Shown piece after piece: positions 1 to 5,654 of a DNA stretch of 5,668 nucleotides. The stretch is from contig CAAEDZ010000242.1 of assembly GCA_900754775.1 (NCBI GenBank), forward strand, positions 1 to 5,668. Reading direction: 5' to 3'. The position numbers were made by a program, and so were the translations under genes. Below the pieces are notes generated by a model, which was not told the origin of the DNA, did no database searches, and saw only the letters and a program-made list of their open reading frames with translations. Position 1 is the stretch's first letter. Every line of letters starts with the position of its first letter. The DNA comes from Clostridia bacterium. GTDB taxonomy: Bacteria; Bacillota_A; Clostridia; Christensenellales; Aristaeellaceae.

Positions 1-195
1 CCAGCGACCAATGGCTTCCCCGGCCCAGGGGTCGTGCGCTCCCAGCGACCACAACAGGTCTGCGACATGGTCGCTGACAAGCGCGTACGCATCCGCCAGC
101 GCATCATCCGCCACGCCCGCTTCCAGCCAGCGCAGGGCGTCGTCGGGAGAAAAGCCCTCCAAGGGGGGCTCCGCAAGAAGGAACATAGTGTTCAT
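1..195 (-). CDS. Hypothetical protein, N-terminal part only (runs off the left edge)
   Basis: An open minus-strand frame starts at an ATG at 195 and continues without a stop to position 1, giving 65 visible residues that begin MNTMFLLAEPP. The visible part is acidic and rich in Ala, Asp, Leu and Trp, with no signal peptide or membrane segment. It looks soluble and helical, and I recognise no family. Support for a real gene is a near-consensus promoter on the same strand (246-274), whose predicted transcription start near 239 leaves a leader of about 44 nt, and protein-like composition. A second ATG at 186 is an alternative start. No Shine-Dalgarno sequence is visible before either. The frame stays open upstream to a TGA at 247-249, with no ATG, GTG or TTG in between, so 195 is the first usable start. 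It is divergent from the SDR gene. The function is unknown. Confidence 0.6.
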   Translation of the reverse strand, partial: MNTMFLLAEPPLEGFSPDDALRWLEAGVADDALADAYALVSDHVADLLWSLGAHDPWAGEAIGRW

Positions 196-245
196 TATGG
201 CAAAATCAGCCGTTTTCGCGCCGGCTATGCGCCTGAGCTGCTCCC

Positions 246-274
246 ATCATAGCCCCTTTCTCCCCGCCCGTCAA
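246..274 (-). promoter_or_regulatory. Sigma-70/sigma-A type promoter for the leftward partial gene
   Basis: On the minus strand, TTGACG (274-269) and TATGAT (251-246) are separated by exactly 17 bp. Each hexamer differs from consensus at one position. Transcription would start near position 239 and run left into the partial gene whose ATG is at 195. It is the clearest promoter in the window. I see no comparably good promoter on the plus strand between 196 and 349 for the SDR gene. Confidence 0.75.
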
Positions 275-309
275 GTTTTTTCGCCCATCCGGCAGGAAAG
301 CGGGCGGGG
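262..309. repeat. 9-bp GC-rich inverted repeat in the divergent intergenic region
   Basis: CCCCGCCCG at 262-270 is perfectly complementary to CGGGCGGGG at 301-309, with 30 bp between the arms. The left arm overlaps the end of the -35 box of the leftward promoter, and the right arm begins a G-rich tract (301-316) ahead of the SDR start. It could be an operator-like dyad or a leader stem. With such GC-rich arms in a GC-rich genome, chance is also possible. Confidence 0.3.
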
Positions 310-337
310 GAGGGGGAATATGGCAAAAAACGCCCAT

Positions 338-344
338 GGAGGGA
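338..344 (+). promoter_or_regulatory. Ribosome binding site that fixes the SDR start
   Basis: GGAGGGA lies five bases before the ATG at 350. It supports that start over the in-frame ATG at 320, which has only a G-run three bases upstream. The protein from 350 begins MFQDKVAVVTGG, which places the first beta strand of the Rossmann fold where SDR proteins normally have it. Confidence 0.75.
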
Positions 345-349
345 AGCGC

Positions 350-1066
350 ATGTTTCAGGATAAGGTAGCCGTCGTCACCGGCGGCGCGCAGGGCATCGGC
401 AGATGCATCGCCGAGGAGTTCCGCAAAAACGGCGCGCGCGTCTGTGTCATCGACAAACAGCCCGGCGCGGGCTTTACCGGCGATGTTGCCGATGCGTCCA
501 CGCTGCGCCGCTTCGCCGAAACGGTGATCGCCGAATGCGGCCATGTGGACTTTCTCATCAACAACGCCCTGCCGCCGATGCGCGGCATCGGCGAATGCAC
601 ATGGGAGGAGTTCAACTACGCCCTGCGCGTGGGCGTCAGCGCCCCGTTTTATCTGACGAAGCTGTTTATGCCCCACTTCGCGCCCGGCGCGGCCATCGTC
701 AACATCTCCTCCTCGCGCGACCGCATGAGCCAGCCGCAGACGGAGAGCTACACCGCCGCCAAGGGCGGCATCGCCGCGCTCACGCACGCGCTGGCCGTGA
801 GTCTGGCGGGCAAGGTGCGCGTCAACTCCATCTCGCCCGGCTGGATCGACACCTCTTTCCGCCGCTACACGGGGCCGGACGCCATCCAGCAGCCCGCCGG
901 CCGCGTCGGCGACCCGCTCGACATCGCCAACATGGCGCTCTACCTCTGCTCGGACAAGGCTGGCTTCATCACCGGCGAGAACATCTGCATCGACGGCGGC
1001 ATGACCCGGCAGATGATCTACCATGGCGACTGGGGCTGGTCGCTGGAGGATGCCCCGCGTGGCTGA
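350..1066 (+). CDS. SDR family NAD(P)-dependent oxidoreductase (classical short-chain dehydrogenase/reductase)
   Basis: This is a 238-residue cytosolic Rossmann-fold oxidoreductase of the classical SDR type, with the usual family length. The cofactor glycine motif TGGAQGIG is at residues 10-17. Asp35 at the end of the second beta strand suggests a preference for NAD(H) over NADP(H). NNA at 71-73 stabilises the central sheet, and the catalytic residues are Ser121, Tyr134 and Lys138 (YTAAK). The C-terminal ITGENICIDGG segment (207-217) is typical. Two deviations stand out: the Gly that usually follows NNA is Leu74, and the Asn of the usual Asn-Ser-Tyr-Lys tetrad aligns with Gly95. A polar, Trp-containing tail (218-238) follows the usual end. 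The metallopeptidase gene overlaps the last codons, so the two are probably cotranscribed. The substrate cannot be inferred. The family call is firm; the start is fairly firm. Confidence 0.93.
   Translation: MFQDKVAVVTGGAQGIGRCIAEEFRKNGARVCVIDKQPGAGFTGDVADASTLRRFAETVIAECGHVDFLINNALPPMRGIGECTWEEFNYALRVGVSAPFYLTKLFMPHFAPGAAIVNISSSRDRMSQPQTESYTAAKGGIAALTHALAVSLAGKVRVNSISPGWIDTSFRRYTGPDAIQQPAGRVGDPLDIANMALYLCSDKAGFITGENICIDGGMTRQMIYHGDWGWSLEDAPRG
1045..1049 (+). promoter_or_regulatory. Ribosome binding site inside the SDR gene for the metallopeptidase
   Basis: GGAGG lies in the last codons of the SDR gene. It directly abuts an ATG at 1050, which is too close for normal initiation, and lies nine bases before a GTG at 1059. 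This makes GTG 1059 the best-supported start. ATG 1086 is the main alternative, with a poor upstream site. Initiation here would be coupled to translation termination of the SDR at 1064-1066. Confidence 0.5.
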
Positions 1067-1799
1067 CAGGCTCGGTTCGCGCTCGATGCGCGCCGTCTCC
1101 TGCCCGGGCGGCGAGGTGCGCTACGAATTGGAGCGCAAGCGCGTGCGCAACATCAACCTGCGCGTTCGCCGCGATGGCAGCGTCTGCGCCTCCGCCGCGC
1201 CCGGCGTGCCCGCCTCGGCGGTGGACGATTTCGTGCGCAGAAAAGAGGCGTTCATCCGCGCCGCGCAGCGGGAATTTGCCCGCCGGGAGAGCGCCCCGCC
1301 GTCCCGCCTCTTCCAAAGCGGCGAGCGCTTCTGCTTCCTTGGCCAGACGCTGCTTCTGCGCGTGGAGGACGCCCCGCGTCCCGGCGCCGTCGTGGAGGGC
1401 GGGGAACTGCTGCTGCGCGTGCGCGGCGCGGACGACGCAAAGGCCCGCGCGCGCGCCCTCAGGCGCTTCGTGGACGAGCGGGCGCAGGCGGTCTTTTCCG
1501 AGGCCCTGCGCCGCGTCCATCCCCGCTTCGCACCTCTGGGCGTGCCGCTGCCCACGCTGCGCGCCCGCTTCATGAAATCGCGCTGGGGCACGTGCCTTGT
1601 GCGCCGGGGCGTCATCATCCTCAACAAAAAGCTCGTACAGGTACCGCCCGCCTGTATCGAATACGTGGCGGCCCACGAGTGCTGCCACTTCCTCTGCCCG
1701 AACCACTCGCCGCGCTTCTACGCGCTTCTGACGCAGGTCATGCCGGACTGGAAGGCGCGCAAGGCGTTGCTCGCGCAAAGCCCCACCGACGATCTCTGA
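1059..1799 (+). CDS. YgjP-like (DUF45) zinc metallopeptidase domain protein
   Basis: The protein has 246 residues from the GTG at 1059, close to the usual size of the family. The C-terminal zincin core is clear: HECCH at 206-210 followed by His216 in an NHS context supplies the expected His, His, His ligands and catalytic Glu207. The upstream KSRWGTC (173-179) and the ILNKKL and YVAAHE strands are hallmarks of YgjP/DUF45 proteins, relatives of the SprT/WLM-like zincins. The N-terminal half begins with a beta-rich segment (ERKRVRNINLRVRRDG) that is also typical, followed by an Arg/Ala-rich helical stretch. No signal peptide or membrane segment is seen, so it should be cytosolic. The physiological substrate of the family is poorly known. 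The start is uncertain: 1023, 1050 and 1086 are alternatives. It overlaps the SDR by about eight bases, suggesting translational coupling, though no functional link is obvious. Confidence 0.9.
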   Translation: MADRLGSRSMRAVSCPGGEVRYELERKRVRNINLRVRRDGSVCASAAPGVPASAVDDFVRRKEAFIRAAQREFARRESAPPSRLFQSGERFCFLGQTLLLRVEDAPRPGAVVEGGELLLRVRGADDAKARARALRRFVDERAQAVFSEALRRVHPRFAPLGVPLPTLRARFMKSRWGTCLVRRGVIILNKKLVQVPPACIEYVAAHECCHFLCPNHSPRFYALLTQVMPDWKARKALLAQSPTDDL

Positions 1800-1820
1800 C
1801 CCCGTTTCCAAAATGCAAAG

Positions 1821-1852
1821 AGCCTCCCGCCGCGTCCATGCGGCGGGAGGCT
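1821..1852 (-). terminator. Intrinsic terminator between convergent genes
   Basis: A perfect 12-bp GC-rich stem (1822-1833 with 1840-1851), extended by one A-T pair, closes a six-base loop. On the minus strand it starts 13 bases after the ABC stop codon and is followed by a T-rich tail (CTTTGCATTTTGG), so it fits best as the terminator of the ABC operon. On the plus strand it lies 21 bases after the metallopeptidase stop but has only a weak T run after it, so it may stop that transcript less efficiently. It is the only structure in the 65-bp gap. Confidence 0.8.
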
Positions 1853-1864
1853 TGCCGTTCGCGC

Positions 1865-3802
1865 TCAGTCCAGTTCGAGCGCGCCGGTGTAGAGCTGATA
1901 GTAGGTGCCCTTGAGCTTGAGCAGGTCGTCGTGCGTGCCGCGCTCGATGATGCGGCCGTGGTCCAGCACCATGATGGCGTTGGAGTTGCGCACGGTGGAA
2001 AGGCGGTGGGCGATGACGAACACGGTGCGGCCCTGCATCAGGGCGTCCATGCCGCGCTGCACGATGGCCTCGGTGCGCGTGTCGATGGAAGAAGTGGCCT
2101 CGTCGAGGATCATCACCGGCGGGTCGGCCACGGCCGCGCGGGCGATGGCCAGCAGCTGCCGCTGGCCCTGGCTGAGGTTGGCGCCGTTGCCCTGCAGCTT
2201 CGTGTCGTAGCCCTCGGGCAGGCGGCGGATGAAGTCGTCCGCGCCGGCGAGTTTGGCGGCGGCGATGCACTCGTCGTCCGTGGCGTCCAGCTTGCCGTAG
2301 CGGATGTTCTCCATCACCGTGCCTGTGAAGAGGTTGGTGTCCTGCAACACGATGCCCAGCGAGTGGCGCAGATCGGCCTTCTTGATCTTGTTGATGTTGA
2401 TGCCGTCGTAGCGGATCTTGCCGTCGTTGATGTCATAGAAGCGGTTGATGAGGTTGGTGATGGTGGTCTTGCCCGCGCCGGTGGAGCCGACGAACGCCAG
2501 CTTCTGGCCGGGCTTGGCGTAGAGGGAGATGTTGTGCAAAACCGTCTTTTCCGGCGTGTAGCCGAAGTTGACGTCGAAGAAGCGCACGTCGCCCATCAGG
2601 CGGGTGTAGGTGAGCGTGCCGTCGTGGTGGGGATGCTTCCACGCCCACACGCCTGTGCGCTCGCTGCACTCCTCGATGGTGCCGTCTTCCTTCTCGCGGG
2701 CGTTGACCAGCGTCACATAGCCCTCGTCGGTCTCCGGCTGTTCGTCCAGCAGGGCGAAGAGGCGGTGCGCGCCCGCCAGACCCATGATGACCATGTTGAC
2801 CTGGTTGGACACCTGACCGATGGCGCCGGCGAACTGCTTGGTCATGTTGAGGAAGGGCACGACGATGCTGATGCCAAAGGCCATGCCGGAGATGCTGATG
2901 TTGGGGATGTCCGTCAGCATCAGCGCGCCGCCGACCAGCGCCACGATCACGTACATGACGTTGCCGATGTTGCCCAGAAGCGGCATCAGCACGTTGGCGA
3001 AGCGGTTGCCGTTGCGGGCGTTGTAGAAGATCTCGCCGTTGACCTTGTCAAAGCCCTCCTTGGCCCCGTCCTCATGGCAGAAGACCTTGACCACCTTCTG
3101 GCCGGTCATCATCTCTTCCATGAAGGCCTCGGCCTTGGCCAGCGTCACCTGCTGGCGCAGGAAGTACTTGGAGGAATGGCTGGTGATGTAGCGAGCCGCG
3201 AAGGTCATGCACACCACGCCTGCCACCACGATCAGGCCGAGGATGACGCTGTAATACATCATGATGCAGAAGATGGTCAGAAGCGTCACGCCGGAGATGA
3301 GCATCTGCGGCAGGCTCTGGCTGATCATCTGGCGCAGGGTGTCGACATCGTTGGTGTAATAACTCATGATGTCGCCGCGGCCGTTGGTGTCGAAGTACTT
3401 GATGGGCAGATCCTGCATGTGGTCGAACATCTTTTCACGCATCTTCTTCAAGGAACCCTGCGTGATGATGGCCATCATCTGCGTATAGAGGAAACCGGCG
3501 ATGAGGCTGACCACGTACATGCTCACCAGAATGGCCACCAAGCCAAAGATCTTGCCGGAAACGGAGGCCCAGTCGCCGCTCTTGTAGGTATCGTCGACGA
3601 TGGCGATGATGTTCTGCATGAAGATGGCCGGCGTGGCGCTGACGATGGCGTTGATGAGTATACACACCAGCGTCACCGGCAGAAGCACGGGATAGAACTC
3701 AAACAGCGTGCGCAACAGGCGGCGCAGAACGCCCTTGGGCGCGCGCTGGCCGCGGGCCGTGGTCTTGCGCGGCTGGGAAGCGGCCTTTTCCTTATTCTGC
3801 AT
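1865..3802 (-). CDS. Heterodimeric ABC exporter, catalytically competent subunit (TMD-NBD half-transporter)
   Basis: This is a 645-residue half-transporter with an N-terminal membrane domain and a C-terminal ATPase. A basic cytosolic tail (1-35) precedes about six membrane segments, near 38-60, 85-107, 165-187, 188-204, 275-297 and 303-320. The ATPase shows the A-loop Tyr415, Walker A GSTGAGKT (439-446), Q-loop Gln487, signature LSQGQ (543-547), Walker B VMILDE (563-568) with catalytic Glu568, D-loop SSID, and H-loop His599. All hydrolytic residues are present; only the signature is non-canonical (Gln for the first Gly). The linker between domains carries an extra segment of about 50 residues (355-403) with a Trp-Ala-Trp motif. 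ATG 3802 is preferred over GTG 3811 because AGGTGA lies five bases before it. The frame overlaps the stop of the upstream partner by 11 bases, so translation is likely coupled. It resembles the BmrD/LmrD/TM288 type. The substrate (drug, lipid or peptide) is unknown. Confidence 0.96.
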   Translation of the reverse strand: MQNKEKAASQPRKTTARGQRAPKGVLRRLLRTLFEFYPVLLPVTLVCILINAIVSATPAIFMQNIIAIVDDTYKSGDWASVSGKIFGLVAILVSMYVVSLIAGFLYTQMMAIITQGSLKKMREKMFDHMQDLPIKYFDTNGRGDIMSYYTNDVDTLRQMISQSLPQMLISGVTLLTIFCIMMYYSVILGLIVVAGVVCMTFAARYITSHSSKYFLRQQVTLAKAEAFMEEMMTGQKVVKVFCHEDGAKEGFDKVNGEIFYNARNGNRFANVLMPLLGNIGNVMYVIVALVGGALMLTDIPNISISGMAFGISIVVPFLNMTKQFAGAIGQVSNQVNMVIMGLAGAHRLFALLDEQPETDEGYVTLVNAREKEDGTIEECSERTGVWAWKHPHHDGTLTYTRLMGDVRFFDVNFGYTPEKTVLHNISLYAKPGQKLAFVGSTGAGKTTITNLINRFYDINDGKIRYDGININKIKKADLRHSLGIVLQDTNLFTGTVMENIRYGKLDATDDECIAAAKLAGADDFIRRLPEGYDTKLQGNGANLSQGQRQLLAIARAAVADPPVMILDEATSSIDTRTEAIVQRGMDALMQGRTVFVIAHRLSTVRNSNAIMVLDHGRIIERGTHDDLLKLKGTYYQLYTGALELD

Positions 3803-5537
3803 CCTGATCACCTGCCTTGTGCTGGGTCGTATAGACCTCGCGGTAAATATCGCTGCTTTGCATCAGTTCCTCGTGCGTGCCAATGGCGCTGATGCGGCCG
3901 CCGTCCATGACCACGATGCGGTCGGCGTCCTGCACGGAGGCGACGCGCTGGGCGATGATGATCTTGGTCGTCTCGGGGATGAACTCGCGGAAGCCCTCGC
4001 GGATGAGCGCGTCCGTGCGCGTGTCCACGGCGCTGGTGGAGTCGTCGAGGATGAGGATCTTCGGCTTTTTCAAAAGCGCGCGGGCGATGCACAGGCGCTG
4101 CTTCTGCCCGCCGGAGACGTTGGCGCCGCCCTGTTCGATCCATGTGTCGTACTTGTCCGGGAACTGCTGGATGAACTCGTCCGCCTGCGCCAACTTGCAG
4201 GCTTCGAGCATTTCCTCATCGGTGGCGTTGGGGTTGCCCCAGCGCAGGTTGTCCTTGATGGTGCCAGAGAAGAGCACGTTCTTTTGCAGCACCATGGCCA
4301 CGCTGTTGCGCAGCGCTTCCAGATCGTACTTGCGCACGTCCACGCCGCCGACCTTGACGTCGCCCTCGGTCACGTCGTAAAGGCGGGGGATGAGCTGCAC
4401 CAGCGTCGATTTGGACGAGCCTGTGCCGCCGAGTATGCCGATGACCTCGCCGGAGCGTATGTGCAGATCCACGTCCGAAAGCGCCATGCGCTCGGCCTTT
4501 TTGGAGTACTTGAAGCTCACGTCGTCAAAGTCGATGGAGCCGTCCTTGACCTCGGTGATGGCGTTCTCGGGGCTGACGAGGTTGCTCTTTTCGTTGAGTA
4601 CCTCGACGATGCGCTCCATGGATTCCAGCGACATGGTGATCATCACGAACACCATCGAGAGCATCATCAGGCTCATGAGGATCTGGAAGCTGTAGGTAAC
4701 GATGGCGGACATCTGGCCCACGGCGATGTCCACGCCCCGGCCGGTGATGACGGTGTAGGAGCCAAAGGTCAAAACGAAGACCATGCCGGCGTAGACGCAG
4801 AACTGCATCATCGGGTTGTTGAAGGCCATGATGCGCTCGGCGCGGGTGAAGTCCTTGCACACGTCCTCCGCGGCGGCGGCGAACTTCTGCTTTTCATAGT
4901 CCTCGCGCACGTAACTCTTGACCACGCGCATGGCCTGCACGTTTTCCTGCACCGAATCGTTGAGCGCGTCGTACTTGCGGAACACGCGGCGGAAGATGGG
5001 CATGGCCTTGCGGATGACCATGATGAGGCCAAAGGTCAGAAGCGGGATCGTCACCAGGAAGATCAGCGCCAGCCGTCCGCCCATGACAAAGCCCATGATG
5101 AAGGAGAAGATCAGCATCAAGGGCCCGCGGATGGCCACGCGGATGATCATCATAAACGACATCTGCACGTTGAAGATGTCCGTGGTCATGCGCGTCACCA
5201 GGCTGGAGACGGAGAACTTGTCGATGTTCTCAAAGGAATAATCCTGTATGCGGTAGAACATGTCCTGCCGCAGGTTGCGGGCAAAGCCCGTGGAAGCCGT
5301 GGCGCAGGTGTTGCCGGCAGCCACGCCGAATACCAGCGACAATATGGCCATGACGATCAATTGCACGCCATAGCGGATGATGACGTCCATGCCGCATCCC
5401 GCCTGCATCTCGTTGACCAGTTTGGCGATGGTGAAGGGGATGATACATTCGAGAATGACCTCCACCGTGACCAGCAGCGGCGTGATGATCGCCGGCTTCT
5501 TGAACTCGCGGATGCTGCGAGCAAGGGTCCTAACCAT
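3792..5537 (-). CDS. Heterodimeric ABC exporter, degenerate-site subunit (TMD-NBD half-transporter)
   Basis: This is a 581-residue half-transporter. Six membrane segments are visible, near 15-38, 55-78, 125-150, 155-175, 242-265 and 275-302, followed by an ATPase domain from about 333. ATPase motifs are A-loop Tyr344, Walker A GGTGSSKS (370-377), Q-loop Gln418, canonical signature VSGGQ (474-478), Walker B ILILDD (494-499) and D-loop SAVD. Three catalytic positions deviate: Ser375 replaces a Walker A Gly, Asp499 replaces the catalytic Glu, and Gln530 replaces the H-loop His. These are the marks of the inactive-site partner in heterodimeric exporters such as TM287/288, BmrCD and LmrCD, so it should pair with the product of the next gene. 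ATG 5537 is chosen because it follows AGGAGG and begins a typical N-terminus; an in-frame GTG at 5606 lacks a binding site. It is the first gene of the operon in the window. The substrate is unknown. Confidence 0.96.
   Translation of the reverse strand: MVRTLARSIREFKKPAIITPLLVTVEVILECIIPFTIAKLVNEMQAGCGMDVIIRYGVQLIVMAILSLVFGVAAGNTCATASTGFARNLRQDMFYRIQDYSFENIDKFSVSSLVTRMTTDIFNVQMSFMMIIRVAIRGPLMLIFSFIMGFVMGGRLALIFLVTIPLLTFGLIMVIRKAMPIFRRVFRKYDALNDSVQENVQAMRVVKSYVREDYEKQKFAAAAEDVCKDFTRAERIMAFNNPMMQFCVYAGMVFVLTFGSYTVITGRGVDIAVGQMSAIVTYSFQILMSLMMLSMVFVMITMSLESMERIVEVLNEKSNLVSPENAITEVKDGSIDFDDVSFKYSKKAERMALSDVDLHIRSGEVIGILGGTGSSKSTLVQLIPRLYDVTEGDVKVGGVDVRKYDLEALRNSVAMVLQKNVLFSGTIKDNLRWGNPNATDEEMLEACKLAQADEFIQQFPDKYDTWIEQGGANVSGGQKQRLCIARALLKKPKILILDDSTSAVDTRTDALIREGFREFIPETTKIIIAQRVASVQDADRIVVMDGGRISAIGTHEELMQSSDIYREVYTTQHKAGDQDAE
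3808..3813 (-). promoter_or_regulatory. Ribosome binding site for the second ABC gene
   Basis: On the minus strand AGGTGA (3813-3808) lies five bases before the ATG at 3802, inside the last codons of the upstream ABC gene. It decides for ATG 3802 over the GTG at 3811, which overlaps this site and has only AAGG three bases upstream. Confidence 0.65.
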
Positions 5538-5547
5538 GTGAGACTTT

Positions 5548-5553
5548 CCTCCT
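5548..5553 (-). promoter_or_regulatory. Ribosome binding site for the first ABC gene
   Basis: On the minus strand a perfect AGGAGG (5553-5548) stands ten bases before the ATG at 5537. The spacing is slightly long, but the match is the strongest in the window and fixes the start of the first ABC gene. Confidence 0.8.
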
Positions 5554-5568
5554 TCGATCGTGTCCTTT

Positions 5569-5584
5569 GGGCGCACATGCGCCC
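5569..5584. repeat. 16-bp palindrome in the ABC operon leader
   Basis: GGGCGCA (5569-5575) and TGCGCCC (5578-5584) form a dyad with a two-base centre, 16 bases upstream of the ribosome binding site of the first ABC gene. It could be a repressor operator (short dyads of this kind suit MarR- or TetR-type dimers) or a small RNA hairpin near the translation start. There is no T tract on either side, so it is not a terminator. Its role is inferred only from position. Confidence 0.4.
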
Positions 5585-5610
5585 TCAGAGCGCTGATAAA
5601 GCCCACAACC

Positions 5611-5654
5611 GCAAAAATCGCTCTGATAAAACAGAAATCAGAGGCGATTTTTGC
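5611..5654 (-). terminator. Intrinsic-terminator-like hairpin upstream of the ABC operon
   Basis: The arms 5611-5627 and 5637-5654 pair over 17 bp with one bulged base and a nine-base loop. A5 and T5 runs sit at the stem base on both strands, so it has the form of a bidirectional intrinsic terminator. On the minus strand it ends 73 bases before the ATG of the first ABC gene. It either ends a gene lying beyond the right edge or is a leader terminator controlling entry into the ABC operon. I see no convincing promoter between it and the ABC start. The flanking 5655-5668 holds nothing I can identify. Confidence 0.7.

Noticed and set aside
1..51. Direct repeat CCAGCGACCA at 1-10 and 42-51, with a reverse-complement copy at 1037-1046
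   Set aside because: The copies are ten bases long, fall in coding sequence in different frames, and have no regular spacing or flanking structure. Chance in GC-rich coding DNA is sufficient.
11..349. N-terminal extension of the SDR frame back to position 11
   Set aside because: SDR homology begins right after position 350, where a good ribosome binding site stands. The extension is low-complexity Ser/Ala/Arg-rich sequence antisense to another gene and its promoter.
206..1024. A 272-codon minus-strand open frame antisense to the SDR gene
   Set aside because: Its composition is that of a reverse-strand shadow, and it overlaps both the divergent promoter and the well-supported SDR.
969..2270. 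A 433-codon minus-strand open frame across the metallopeptidase and the end of the ABC gene
   Set aside because: Its translation is Arg/Ala/His-rich and low in complexity, it crosses the terminator, and it conflicts with two genes that have clear catalytic motifs.
1592..3892. A 766-codon plus-strand open frame antisense to the second ABC gene
   Set aside because: It is rich in His, Asp, Val and Ala with no recognisable domain, runs through the terminator hairpin and lies antisense to a gene with every ABC motif. Codon bias at high GC explains such open antisense frames.
5538..5606. N-terminal extension of the first ABC subunit from a GTG at 5606
   Set aside because: No binding site precedes the GTG, and the extension would translate the palindrome and the AGGAGG that clearly serves ATG 5537.
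5586..5608. TTGTGG and TTTATC as a promoter for the ABC operon
   Set aside because: No partner hexamer at 16-18 bp spacing matches consensus for either element, so I do not call a promoter here.
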